Shown: positions 56,646 to 64,000 of the stretch, piece by piece
How positions within the stretch are numbered: position 1 is the stretch's first letter
Layout: each line of letters begins with the position of its first letter
From: Segetibacter koreensis DSM 18137
GTDB taxonomy: Bacteria > Bacteroidota > Bacteroidia > Chitinophagales > Chitinophagaceae
Direction: 5' to 3'
Assembly: GCF_000374045.1 (NCBI RefSeq)
Contig: NZ_KB893330.1
Location: 9,394 to 73,393, forward strand
Length of the DNA stretch: 64,000 nt
Program-made: the position numbers and the translations under genes
The notes under the pieces: model-generated
Told to the model about the DNA's origin: nothing
Databases searched by the model: none
Seen by the model: the letters and a program-made list of their open reading frames with translations, nothing else

Positions 56646-56864
56646 ATTGTTATTTGTCAGGCATATCTGCCTGTTCACATTTATGGTGAATGAATGCTAT
56701 CAAACTTTTAGTTAGTAAATTTTAATACAGCTTTCAAGGGAACAGAAATTTTTTTTACCCAGAAGGCTGCGACTTTTGGGTTACAATATAGAAGTTGTAA
56801 TAATGTAATAAGTTTTAAAGCCAGCATTAGTATAGGGCCTAATAACACCGCTGTAAGGATAGGG

Positions 56865-57557
56865 TTAACAAACGCCATCAATAGTGCAGAAACCCTCACC
56901 TTCCTGGCTAGTTAAAGCGGGCTTTTCTTCTTCCCACACCTTATGAAGCACCTCGGAAAACAGTTCGGTTGGTTGTGCTCCCGATACTGCATATTTATCA
57001 TTAAATACAAAAAATGGTACACCCCGGGCTCCAATCTTTTGTGCTTCATACTGATCTAATTGCACTTCCTTCACAAAAGCCTCACTTTCTAATGTTTGCT
57101 TTACTTCTGCTCCATCAAGCCCTATTTCTTCTCCTAGCTGCACAAGTGTATCTATGTCACCTACATTTTTGCCTTCGGTATAATAAGCAGCAAACAGACG
57201 TTCTTTGGTTTCGTTCTGCAAGCCCTTTTCCTTAGCCAAATGCAGTAACCGATGTGCATTCAATGTATTATTAATTACAGCCTTATCAAAATTGTATTCA
57301 AGTCCTACTTCTTTGGCTATGCCTGCCATTGTATCGTTCATTTTTTTCCCTTCCGCAGCAGAGGTGCCTTTTCTTTTCCCCAGGTATTCATGCACAGACT
57401 GCCCGGGTACATATTCCATTTCAGGGTCTAACTGAAAGCTGCGCCATACAATTTCTGACTTATCTCTTCCTTCAAAACCTTCTACTGCTTTTTCAAACTT
57501 GCGTTTGCCAATATAACAAAACGGGCAAACGATGTCTGACCATATTTCTACTTTCAT
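56865..57557 (-). CDS. DsbA family oxidoreductase, FrnE-like
   Basis: A cytoplasmic thioredoxin-fold protein of the FrnE/2-hydroxychromene carboxylate isomerase group. The dithiol site is CPFC at residues 11-14 in WSDIVCPFCYIGKRKFE, and the cis-Pro loop is GARGVPFFVFNDKYAVSGA. Two further cysteines are near the C-terminus (GFCTIDGVC); a comparable C-terminal cysteine pair has been described in FrnE of Deinococcus. No signal peptide is seen. The gene lies 30 bases downstream of a second DsbA-like gene and is probably in the same operon as the nitroreductase. Links to oxidative stress are known for the family. Confidence 0.92.
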   Translation of the reverse strand: MKVEIWSDIVCPFCYIGKRKFEKAVEGFEGRDKSEIVWRSFQLDPEMEYVPGQSVHEYLGKRKGTSAAEGKKMNDTMAGIAKEVGLEYNFDKAVINNTLNAHRLLHLAKEKGLQNETKERLFAAYYTEGKNVGDIDTLVQLGEEIGLDGAEVKQTLESEAFVKEVQLDQYEAQKIGARGVPFFVFNDKYAVSGAQPTELFSEVLHKVWEEEKPALTSQEGEGFCTIDGVC

Positions 57558-57587
57558 TTGTAAATTTTAAAGGCTTGATTTTTTTAT

Positions 57588-58151
57588 TCAAGCAGCACTT
57601 TTTACTGCTTTTTGTTTTGTTTTTTCCAGCAGGTTTTGAATATAACTGCTTAAATTTTCAAAACTAGGTTCCTGTTCAAACTTTTTACCATTGATAAAAA
57701 AAGCAGGAATATCCGTTACTCCTAATGTAATACCCTCTCTCAAATCATCCTGCACATACATACCATAGTAACCGTTAATTATTTCTTCAAGGAATTTTTT
57801 TGATTTCACGCCAACGTCGCGTGCATGCCCTTTCAGGCTAATGACTCCAAGACTATGACGGTTAGCAAAGAGTTCATTATGCATCTCCCAAAATTTACCT
57901 TCCTGCCCAGCAGCCAGTGAAGCCTCTGCTGCCTTATGCGCCTTTTGATGAAATTTCAGTATTGGAAAATGACGGAAGATAAATTTCACCTGTTGCGGAA
58001 ATGCTTCCAATATAGCATTTACTACCACATTTGCTTTAGCACACGCTTCACTTTCATAATCCCCAAACTCCATTAACGTAACAGGTGCATCTTTAACACC
58101 TACCACTATTTTGCCGGAAGGAATAACCTCCACTATTTCAGCTTTCTTCAT
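57588..58151 (-). CDS. DsbA-like thioredoxin-fold protein with altered active site (SEAC)
   Basis: A 187-residue DsbA-fold protein resembling the domain attached to some NhaA antiporters and stand-alone DSBA-like proteins. The place where CxxC should be reads GDYESEAC, so the first cysteine is Ser34 and only Cys37 remains. The cis-Pro loop (GVTDIPAFFINGKKF) and the helical insertion are intact, so the fold should be complete. Without the N-terminal attacking cysteine, ordinary disulfide exchange is unlikely; a binding, monothiol or glutathione-like role is possible. No signal peptide. It lies 18 bases after the nitroreductase gene and 30 before the FrnE gene. Confidence 0.85.
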   Translation of the reverse strand: MKKAEIVEVIPSGKIVVGVKDAPVTLMEFGDYESEACAKANVVVNAILEAFPQQVKFIFRHFPILKFHQKAHKAAEASLAAGQEGKFWEMHNELFANRHSLGVISLKGHARDVGVKSKKFLEEIINGYYGMYVQDDLREGITLGVTDIPAFFINGKKFEQEPSFENLSSYIQNLLEKTKQKAVKSAA

Positions 58152-58169
58152 AATTTTTCATCGTAATAT

Positions 58170-58799
58170 TTACTGCACGATGAACAGTTTTTCTTTTTGT
58201 CTTCTCACTTTAGGAAGATTTGCGAGCCAATCGTTTTCTGTATCACGATAACCTAAAGGCAATAAAGTAACACTTCGCAATCCTTTTTCGTTCAATCCAA
58301 GTAATTTATCCAGAGCTGCTGCATCAAAACCTTCCATTGGAGTAGCATCTACCCGTTCTTCAGCAGCGGCGGCTATAGCTGTACCAAAGGCAATATAAGT
58401 TTGCCTTGCTGCCCACTGGTAGTTCTGTTCGGTGTCATTTTTAAGTATAATACCTAGCAAAGAGTTTTTAAAATCATTTAATCCTTCAACAGGCGTCTTG
58501 CGTGCTTCTGCTGTGTGCTGTATGTACTCTTCAACCTGGCCCGGAGTAATATCTGCCCAGGCTGCAAATACGAGTAAATGCGAGCTATCTACAATTTGTG
58601 ATTGATTGTAAGCAACCGGTTGGATCCGTTTTTTAAGATCAGGATCATTAATAACCAAAACAGTATAAGGTTGCAAACCCATAGATGACGGAGTAAGTTG
58701 TATAGCCGTTAATATATTATCTATCTTTTGCTGAGGCACTTTTTGACCATTCATTTTCTTTGAAGCATAACGCCATTCGAGCGACTTTATTAATTCCAT
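58170..58799 (-). CDS. nitroreductase family NAD(P)H-dependent FMN oxidoreductase
   Basis: An FMN-dependent nitroreductase-fold enzyme (NfsB/YodC-like) that reduces nitro, quinone or similar electrophilic compounds. Recognisable parts are EWRYASKKMNGQKVPQQKID and LTPSSMGLQPYTVLVI at the N-terminus (FMN phosphate and dimer contacts) and ERVDATPMEGFDAAALDKLL with LPLGYRD toward the C-terminus. Its length of 209 residues is typical. It is the first gene of the run on this strand, separated by 114 bases from the divergent HxlR gene, and its promoter overlaps the predicted HxlR operator. Confidence 0.93.
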   Translation of the reverse strand: MELIKSLEWRYASKKMNGQKVPQQKIDNILTAIQLTPSSMGLQPYTVLVINDPDLKKRIQPVAYNQSQIVDSSHLLVFAAWADITPGQVEEYIQHTAEARKTPVEGLNDFKNSLLGIILKNDTEQNYQWAARQTYIAFGTAIAAAAEERVDATPMEGFDAAALDKLLGLNEKGLRSVTLLPLGYRDTENDWLANLPKVRRQKEKLFIVQ

Positions 58800-58831
58800 A
58801 ACTTTAATTGTATTTCGCAGTATCAGTAATT

Positions 58832-58877
58832 TAACTTTACTAAGTTACTTTTAGTAACCAAAGGTAAGTAACTTTAC
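58832..58877. promoter_or_regulatory. candidate HxlR operator in the divergent promoter region
   Basis: Within 46 bases there are two overlapping perfect inverted repeats: TAACTT-TACT-AAGTTA (58832-58847) and GTTACT-TTT-AGTAAC (58844-58858). In addition TAACTTTAC is directly repeated at 58832-58840 and 58869-58877. HxlR-family regulators bind such short palindromes in the promoter they share with a divergent target gene, and this site lies exactly between the HxlR gene and the nitroreductase operon. Binding is inferred. Confidence 0.65.
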
Positions 58878-58913
58878 ATTATTGAAAAAAGAATTAATGT
58901 TAAAACAACGAAA

Positions 58914-59321
58914 ATGTCTGTAAACAATAAAGATTGTGAACGAATAGGTAACATTTTATCTGGTCGTTGCAGCCAAAAGAATATTTGCCCGGTTAAAGAC
59001 ATCATGGCTACTTATGGAGATAAATGGTCAATGTACACTATTCTATTATTGGGTCAGCACAAGCGAATGCGTTTTAATGAACTTCGCGCAGGTATTACTG
59101 GTATTTCACAACGGATGCTAACCGTAACCCTCCGGTCGCTGGAGGAGGATGGAATTGTTTCCCGCACGCTTTATCCGGAAATACCGCCCCGGGTAGAATA
59201 TTGCTTAACAGATTTGGGAGAAAGCCTGCTAAAGCAACTATTATCATTAGCCTCCTGGGCTGAAGAAAACTTTGAAGCTATTATGAAGGCAAGAAAAAAA
59301 TATGAGAAGAAGAACGCTTAA
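58914..59321 (+). CDS. HxlR-family redox-type transcriptional regulator
   Basis: A 135-residue winged-helix regulator of the HxlR/MarR-like family. The family signature runs from Cys25 (CPVKDIMATYGDKWSMYTIL) through RFNELRAGITGISQRMLT (recognition helix) to the wing VSRTLYPEIPPRVEYCLTDLG. Cys25 is at the position conserved in the thiol sensors HypR, YodB and QorR; Cys8 and Cys19 are additional. It is divergent from the nitroreductase/DsbA operon with palindromic repeats between them, so it most likely senses electrophiles or oxidants and controls that operon and its own gene. Whether as activator or repressor cannot be told. Confidence 0.93.
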   Translation: MSVNNKDCERIGNILSGRCSQKNICPVKDIMATYGDKWSMYTILLLGQHKRMRFNELRAGITGISQRMLTVTLRSLEEDGIVSRTLYPEIPPRVEYCLTDLGESLLKQLLSLASWAEENFEAIMKARKKYEKKNA

Positions 59322-59419
59322 CCCTTGCTTGTTTTACTTTTGCTTGAAATGAGGTCAGGCTTTCACCTTTGCTGGTACCCATGGTAAAAAAAATTCCATA
59401 ATCTTATTTCGCTATAAAT

Positions 59420-60076
59420 TCACTCAATAGCATTTCCTATCCATTTACCTGTTGATTTAGCCAATAACTCCACAGTATTTTGCTTTCCAGCTTTAAATGC
59501 GTGGTCGGCTCCTTCTATTTTTATCAATGTAGCGTTAGAAAGTGATGAACACACTGATGTTATCAAGCCTAAAGTAGCCAGTGCATCACGTGTACCTTGT
59601 AGAAATAGCATGGGAACTTTTACATTTTTTAAATGATCGGCTCTTTCCACGGAGGGTTTGCCTAGAGGATGCAACGGAAAGCCGTAAAAAATTATTCCTC
59701 TAACTAAAGAGTGAGGATGAATTGATAAATACTGTGACGTCATCCTGCCACCAAAGGATTTGCCTGATACGAAAAGGGGCAGTAATGGAAACAATTCACG
59801 GGCATGAAAGATAGCTGCTTCTATTGTTTTGTGAGCGACCGCAGGCACGTCAGGTCTTCTTTTTTTGTGTTCAATAAATGGAAAATTAAAACGAAGTGTA
59901 GCGATGCCAATTTCTGCAAGTGTTTTTGCCAGCGATACCATGAAAGGATGATTCATGCCTGCTCCTGCCCCATGTGCTAAAGTCATTATGCAATTACTCT
60001 TTTCGGGAATGATATACTCAGCTGAGACCGACCCGACATCGGGTGAAACGATAAGGGATAGAGATTCGGTTTTCAT
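59420..60076 (-). CDS. alpha/beta hydrolase family protein (dienelactone-hydrolase/KANL3-Tex30-like)
   Basis: A cytoplasmic alpha/beta hydrolase of a family annotated as alpha/beta hydrolase superfamily dienelactone-like protein. The oxyanion region is MTLAHGAGAGMNHPF, the nucleophile Ser is in VSGKSFGGRM, the acid in LQGTRDAL and the His in EGADHAFK, so the triad is complete. The start is the ATG at 60076; the longer frame adds 20 cysteine- and tyrosine-rich residues that are unlikely. Substrate unknown. It stands alone on the minus strand beyond the HxlR gene with which it converges. Confidence 0.85.
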   Translation of the reverse strand: MKTESLSLIVSPDVGSVSAEYIIPEKSNCIMTLAHGAGAGMNHPFMVSLAKTLAEIGIATLRFNFPFIEHKKRRPDVPAVAHKTIEAAIFHARELFPLLPLFVSGKSFGGRMTSQYLSIHPHSLVRGIIFYGFPLHPLGKPSVERADHLKNVKVPMLFLQGTRDALATLGLITSVCSSLSNATLIKIEGADHAFKAGKQNTVELLAKSTGKWIGNAIE

Positions 60077-60732
60077 TCTGCACTTTGTTTTATAAAAGAT
60101 GTGAAAATAGAACTTGTAGCTATTACTTTCACACAAGTCACTCTTCCTACTACTCTTCTAAACTTACTAAAAAATAATACGTCTATAACACCTCCGTTTA
60201 TCACCTATACTTACCTTTTTCTTCTTGTTCCCTGTACCCGAACTGGTATTTTATTTTGTTGTATCGCGTATCTCTAAAGCGTTTGTGAATTACTAGCATT
60301 TGAAGAAGTTAATCTTCGCGACTTATGTACTATTTTCCTCTAAATGTGTGAATGACTGGTCACTCTTTGTTACCTATTACGTTATGCTTATTTTCACGTT
60401 TGAACAGCAACTTGACTTTTTTCCAATGGAAAAAAGACGTCATAAAAAAGGCATTCAAAGTCGCATTAAAAATATGATATGTCAACGATCGTGATCGTAA
60501 AAAGAATATGCTGTCGCCGACCAGCGAGCCTATAAACCAAACAATCCAGGTTATTAGAAATGAAACACAAGGTGCTGTGTAGGTGTTAAATTTTTATACC
60601 AAATCTTAAGGCGCATAAGCATTTAATAATTTTTTTTTTGATTGACTGGAGATTTTGTGCTTAATATAATCTCATCATATAACATTTACCTTTGATTTTT
60701 GCACAAAATGGATTTATATTTTTATTAGCCTT
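60077..60732. other. gene-free region with a perfect hairpin and a GC-rich palindrome
   Basis: No gene is accepted in these 656 bases. A perfect 9-bp stem with a 3-base loop, CTTTTTTCC-AAT-GGAAAAAAG, lies at 60416-60436, and ACGATC-GT-GATCGT at 60485-60498. A T10 run occurs near 60630. A small RNA or a decayed gene could be here, but nothing more specific can be supported. Confidence 0.35.
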
Positions 60733-61182
60733 TTAGCTGCCATATTTTAGAATAATCCCTATTTGTCCCGCATGCCATGCTGTATGAGTAACAATTCTAC
60801 CTAATGATTCCGCGAGCGTTTTTGTGCCAAATTCTTTTGTAGTAATGTTTTGTATCCATGCTTCTTCTTTCATTTTCACGATAGCCTGCTGCAATATTGT
60901 TGCAGACCCTTTTACATAATCTTTCAATTCATTCAGGTTTGTCCATTCCCCCGTATCTTTTTGAGCAATTACCGTTTTTGCATGAACGGAAACTTCATTT
61001 AAATGAAACACATTTTTCGCAAACAACAATTCCACATCACCGATATGCCGGATAAGAAACCCTATGCTGTTAGGCGAAGGCAAAAGTTTTTTTGGCAAAT
61101 CATTTTCCGTTACCACATCCAAAAGTTTGGTAAAACGGGTTCGGCCTTCTGCCCAAAGAGCCAATAAATTATTTGTGGTCAT
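60733..61182 (-). CDS. DinB family protein
   Basis: A 149-residue four-helix DinB-fold protein. The metal-binding histidines are visible in LIRHIGDVE and RIVTHTAWHAGQIGI, the arrangement expected for DinB/YfiT-like metal-dependent enzymes. It is shorter than the YfiT-like protein at 40099 and lacks its HHIADSH motif, so it belongs to a different DinB subgroup. Many such proteins are stress-related, some with thiol transferase activity; its substrate is unknown. It lies 87 bases after the GH13 gene and may share its transcript. Confidence 0.88.
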   Translation of the reverse strand: MTTNNLLALWAEGRTRFTKLLDVVTENDLPKKLLPSPNSIGFLIRHIGDVELLFAKNVFHLNEVSVHAKTVIAQKDTGEWTNLNELKDYVKGSATILQQAIVKMKEEAWIQNITTKEFGTKTLAESLGRIVTHTAWHAGQIGIILKYGS

Positions 61183-61269
61183 ATATTTAAAATTAGTAAC
61201 TACTACTTGCTGAGCTCAAGCATAGCTCGCGTACTTACTTTACCATATTGGTAGCACGCACTTTTTTCT

Positions 61270-63018
61270 TTATGGTAATTGATAAATTACGGCCTCAAAA
61301 GGTCGTAATTTAATCATTGCTTTTTCTCCTTTTTGCACAGGTGCCTCTTGATAATTAGATAAAAGAATCTTTGCCTTTTCAGTATTCAGTCCAACTTTTG
61401 CGATGGCATTTGCACCTGTAAAGTTTAAAGCTATCAGCATCTTTTTCCCTTCCCCTTCTCTTGTATAAGCATACACTTTTGGATTGTCCTTATCTAAGAG
61501 TGTGTACTTCCCGTAAATCAATGTCGGGTTTTGCTTTCGTAACCGGACCACCTTTTTAAAATAGTTTAATACAGAATTAGAATCTTTTTCCTGTGCTTCT
61601 GCATTTATAGTTTTATAATTTGCATTTACTTTTATCCAAGGTGTGCCGCTTGTAAAACCTGCATTGGTTGTATTATCCCATTGGAAGGGAGTTCTGCCAT
61701 TATCCCTGCATTCAAATTTTATCCGCTCCAGAAATTGATGTATGTCTCCACCAATATCTTTTTGATGCTGGTATTCATTAAGTGTTGGCATATCCCTGTA
61801 GTCTTCAATTTTTTCAAATCCAGCATTGGTCATGCCCAATTCATCTCCATTGTAATAATACGGCGTACCACGCATAGTCATAATAAAGGTTGTAAGCATT
61901 TTCGAAGACAAATCTCTGAAGGCAGGACTGTCATTTCCAAACCTGCTAACTAATCTTGCCTGGTCATGATTGGCAAGAAAAATTGACAACCATCCTTTCT
62001 CTGCAAAAGCGCTGTCCCATCGGCTGAATACTTCTTTAAAATGCAAAAGGCTGTATCCTTCTGGCTTTGCAACATCAACACCTTCAAAGGCATACGCCAT
62101 ATTTAATTCTTTACGTTCCGCATCTACCAGGTTGTGCGCATCTTCAAATGTATTTCCTGCACCTTCCGCCACGCTCATTACATCATATTTACTAAACACT
62201 TGCTGGTTCATTTCCTTCAGGTAATCGTGTAAGTGTGGGCCCATGGCATAATACTTTACGAAGTTTTTTTCGTAACCTGCTGGAAAAGCTGGAAAAGTGG
62301 TGTCTTTTGCTGCAAATTGAAAAGCATCGAGCCTAAAACCATCAATACCTTTATCTGCCCAGAACTTCATAATATCATACACTTCTTTGCGCACCTGTGG
62401 ATTTTCCCAGTTTAAGTCTGGCTGCTTTCGCGAAAAATAATGCAGGTAATAGGCCCTGGTCATAGAATCGTACTTCCAGGCATCGTGATTTACATCGAAT
62501 AAACTATATCTCGGAGCTGGCTTTCCCCTTTCCGCGTTCCACCAGTGGTAATAATTCCGGTAAGGACTGGTTCTTGAACTCCTTGAATGCTTAAACCATT
62601 CATGCTCATCGCTACTATGGTTAACCACCAAATCCATAACCAGCTTTATGTTACGTTGATGCATGCCCTTCAGCATTGAATCAAAATCTTCCATAGTTCC
62701 AAATTCCTTCATAATATTTCGATAATCGCTGATGTCATAACCGTTATCATCATTAGGGGAAGAATAAATTGGATTAAGCCAGACAGCATCGATACCGAGA
62801 CTTTTTATATAATCTAATTTGGAGATAATGCCTTTTAAGTCTCCAACACCATCACCGTCGCTGTCCTTAAAACTTCTGGGATATATTTGATATACAACAG
62901 CTTCTTTCCACCATTTTTTGTCTCGCTCGTTATTCTGGGCCGGTACATCAAGAGATATTAATAAAGTTGCCAACATAAAGAAAAACCATTTTACCAGGTT
63001 TCTATTTACAGCTTCCAT
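61270..63018 (-). CDS. GH13 alpha-glucosidase (oligo-1,6-glucosidase type), exported
   Basis: A retaining alpha-glucosidase of family GH13 acting on malto- or isomalto-oligosaccharides. A signal peptide (about residues 9-27, ends DVPAQ) indicates export. The domain begins WWKEAVVYQIYPRSF, then a calcium loop DSDGDGVGDLKG. The three catalytic residues are in GFRLDAF (nucleophile Asp), VAEGAG (acid/base Glu) and ANHDQARL (Asp). The C-terminal beta domain ends LRPFEAVIYQLP. GVGDLKGI plus the NGRTPFQWD sequence is typical of the alpha-1,4/1,6-glucosidase subgroup. No transporter or other sugar gene is adjacent. Confidence 0.95.
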   Translation of the reverse strand: MEAVNRNLVKWFFFMLATLLISLDVPAQNNERDKKWWKEAVVYQIYPRSFKDSDGDGVGDLKGIISKLDYIKSLGIDAVWLNPIYSSPNDDNGYDISDYRNIMKEFGTMEDFDSMLKGMHQRNIKLVMDLVVNHSSDEHEWFKHSRSSRTSPYRNYYHWWNAERGKPAPRYSLFDVNHDAWKYDSMTRAYYLHYFSRKQPDLNWENPQVRKEVYDIMKFWADKGIDGFRLDAFQFAAKDTTFPAFPAGYEKNFVKYYAMGPHLHDYLKEMNQQVFSKYDVMSVAEGAGNTFEDAHNLVDAERKELNMAYAFEGVDVAKPEGYSLLHFKEVFSRWDSAFAEKGWLSIFLANHDQARLVSRFGNDSPAFRDLSSKMLTTFIMTMRGTPYYYNGDELGMTNAGFEKIEDYRDMPTLNEYQHQKDIGGDIHQFLERIKFECRDNGRTPFQWDNTTNAGFTSGTPWIKVNANYKTINAEAQEKDSNSVLNYFKKVVRLRKQNPTLIYGKYTLLDKDNPKVYAYTREGEGKKMLIALNFTGANAIAKVGLNTEKAKILLSNYQEAPVQKGEKAMIKLRPFEAVIYQLP

Positions 63019-63194
63019 ATAACTTTATTTATGTTGAAAATCAGCGCGATTATTAAACATTATTATAGCAAATAATCCTTTTGCTATATTGTTTGAAGAT
63101 AATACTTTTTAAGAGAGTTATATGTTGAATATAAAACTAATTGTACAAGGGAGTGACACAACGATGTCTAATAAAGGTACAGAAGTTGGTTACA

Positions 63195-63815
63195 CTAAAA
63201 AAAGACCCTTAATTCTTTAAAATCTACAATCTTCTTAACCGAAGTAGTGGCTGGTTGATAATTATTTTTATCATAAAGTACCGCTTCAATTCCCAATTCC
63301 TTTGCAGCTTTTATTTCTGAATGTGGGTCATCTCCTACCACTAACACTTCTGAAAAATTATATTTATTTCTTTTCAAGACGTCTGCAAATACATCCTTTT
63401 TTGTTTTACCTGATGTTGCGGGGTCAACAATATGAATTTCTTTAAAGTCTTTTTCTATTCCCATTCGCTCTATCTTGCTTTGTTGCAATTTTAAAAAACC
63501 TGTAGTAACTAAAAACTTTTCTGCAGGCAAATGCTTTACTTCCTGGTAATCGCTAAATGGCTTGATTGGTCCCCGGTATGTCAGGTTCTTCAGCAAATCA
63601 ATACCTTTTTGTGTTAGCTCGTCACTGAAGCTGTAATGGGCCGCGACAACCTGGAAAGGCTTTCTCATAATATCATCTTTAATAGCGTCAATATCGTTGT
63701 CATGCTTGCCACTTTCTATTATAAGTTGAAATAAAGTTGCAAACAACTTATCTCCTATTGAATGGACGGAATAAATGGTGTTATCTAAATCAAAAATGAT
63801 TGCCTTCTTTGACAT
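63195..63815 (-). CDS. HAD family hydrolase
   Basis: A small phosphatase of the haloacid dehalogenase superfamily, similar to YjjG-type nucleotide or sugar-phosphate phosphatases. Motif I is IIFDLDNTIYSV with the catalytic Asp pair, motif II the Thr in FLVTTGF, motif III the Lys in ATSGKTKKDVF and motif IV VVGDDPHSEIKAAKELG. The alpha-helical cap is inserted after motif I, as in subclass I. It has 206 residues. The substrate cannot be determined from sequence. Upstream, another frame overlaps its start by 23 bases. Confidence 0.92.
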   Translation of the reverse strand: MSKKAIIFDLDNTIYSVHSIGDKLFATLFQLIIESGKHDNDIDAIKDDIMRKPFQVVAAHYSFSDELTQKGIDLLKNLTYRGPIKPFSDYQEVKHLPAEKFLVTTGFLKLQQSKIERMGIEKDFKEIHIVDPATSGKTKKDVFADVLKRNKYNFSEVLVVGDDPHSEIKAAKELGIEAVLYDKNNYQPATTSVKKIVDFKELRVFF

Positions 63816-63932
63816 TTTTTAGTTTATAATTCTTTCCCTGGTTGTTATTATTTTGTAAGGTCAATTTTTCATCTGCAAATTGTTTATTATCGTTGCTAAG
63901 GTGAAAGCTCACTTCGTCTTTTAATAAAGCAG

Positions 63933-64000
63933 TCATTTTGTTTTTACAAGTGAGACACCGATTACTGCAATCAATGCCGGATTTACTCCTAATAACGTTT
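63933..64000 (-). CDS. possible C-terminal tail of a membrane protein, cut by the window edge
   Basis: On the minus strand the frame ending in TGA at 63935-63933 encodes a hydrophobic tail (TLLGVNPALIAVIGVSLVKTK is the visible part, 21 residues, its first 20 forming one membrane-like segment). It could be the end of an inner-membrane protein. A second open frame overlaps it in ATGA fashion and cannot be ruled out as the real one. Confidence 0.3.
   Translation of the reverse strand, partial: TLLGVNPALIAVIGVSLVKTK

Noticed and set aside
56708-56899. 63-codon hydrophobic minus-strand frame after the FrnE gene
   Set aside because: It overlaps the FrnE C-terminus by 35 bases in another frame and the region is AT-rich; I cannot separate it from chance, though a tiny membrane peptide is not excluded.
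60300-60494. 64-codon frame in the gene-free region
   Set aside because: It would start at TTG, has no recognisable family and ends within a palindrome; not supported.
1-64000. CRISPR arrays, tRNA/rRNA genes, insertion sequences, integrases or phage genes
   Set aside because: No regularly spaced repeats, no cloverleaf-like sequence with a CCA end and no transposase or integrase motifs were found in any gap; I cannot exclude a missed tRNA without a covariance search.

Overview
The window is ordinary, gene-dense chromosome from an AT-rich member of the Bacteroidota, most likely the family Chitinophagaceae. This rests on TonB-dependent receptors with carboxypeptidase-like N-terminal domains, a GH95 fucosidase, DUF2231/planctomycete-type cytochrome proteins, a ribBA fusion, an extended aromatic amino acid hydroxylase, isoquinoline oxidoreductase-like Mo enzymes and the near absence of Shine-Dalgarno motifs. 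I found no insertion sequence, prophage, CRISPR array, tRNA or rRNA. The family assignment is inference from gene content.

Layout. 2-9971: the C-terminal part of an M1 peptidase fused to a barrel-like domain, a phosphohexomutase, a DUF2279 protein, a DUF2231-cytochrome-LRR fusion, a LacI regulator, an ABC permease and RibBA. 10276-13560: an Oar-like TonB receptor. 13647-16981: an esterase with an EF-hand-type loop, divergent from an ATP-grasp ligase and a GCS2 carboxylate-amine ligase; this is the best candidate for an uncharacterised small-molecule pathway here. 17148-24792: a CorC/HlyC-type membrane protein, an L,D-transpeptidase lipoprotein, SucC and a second TonB receptor. 24905-31327: GH95, an SGNH esterase and a two-subunit molybdenum hydroxylase. 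31512-39371: small membrane proteins, DnaK, GtrA, ArgS and catalase. 39524-42162: a tight operon of ABC ATPase, FKBP isomerase, YfiT-type DinB protein and NUDIX hydrolase. 42382-50567: saccharopine dehydrogenase, a cysteine-free sirtuin, an O-methyltransferase, an aromatic amino acid hydroxylase with SDR partner, and an unassigned secreted alpha/alpha-barrel-like protein. 51288-53574: an exported FAD oxidoreductase with a c-type cytochrome.

53647-59321 looks like a thiol/electrophile-stress region: two SDRs, an Old Yellow Enzyme, two DsbA-family proteins and a nitroreductase, headed by a divergent HxlR regulator whose N-terminus holds three cysteines. The promoter gap contains two overlapping inverted repeats and a direct repeat, a good candidate operator. 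59420-64000 carries an alpha/beta hydrolase, a DinB protein, a secreted GH13 alpha-glucosidase, a HAD phosphatase and the edge of one more gene.

Many convergent gene pairs are separated by clear bidirectional terminator hairpins (1513, 13578, 20747, 24830, 31375/31452, 39402). All family assignments come from motif recognition by eye; no database search was run.
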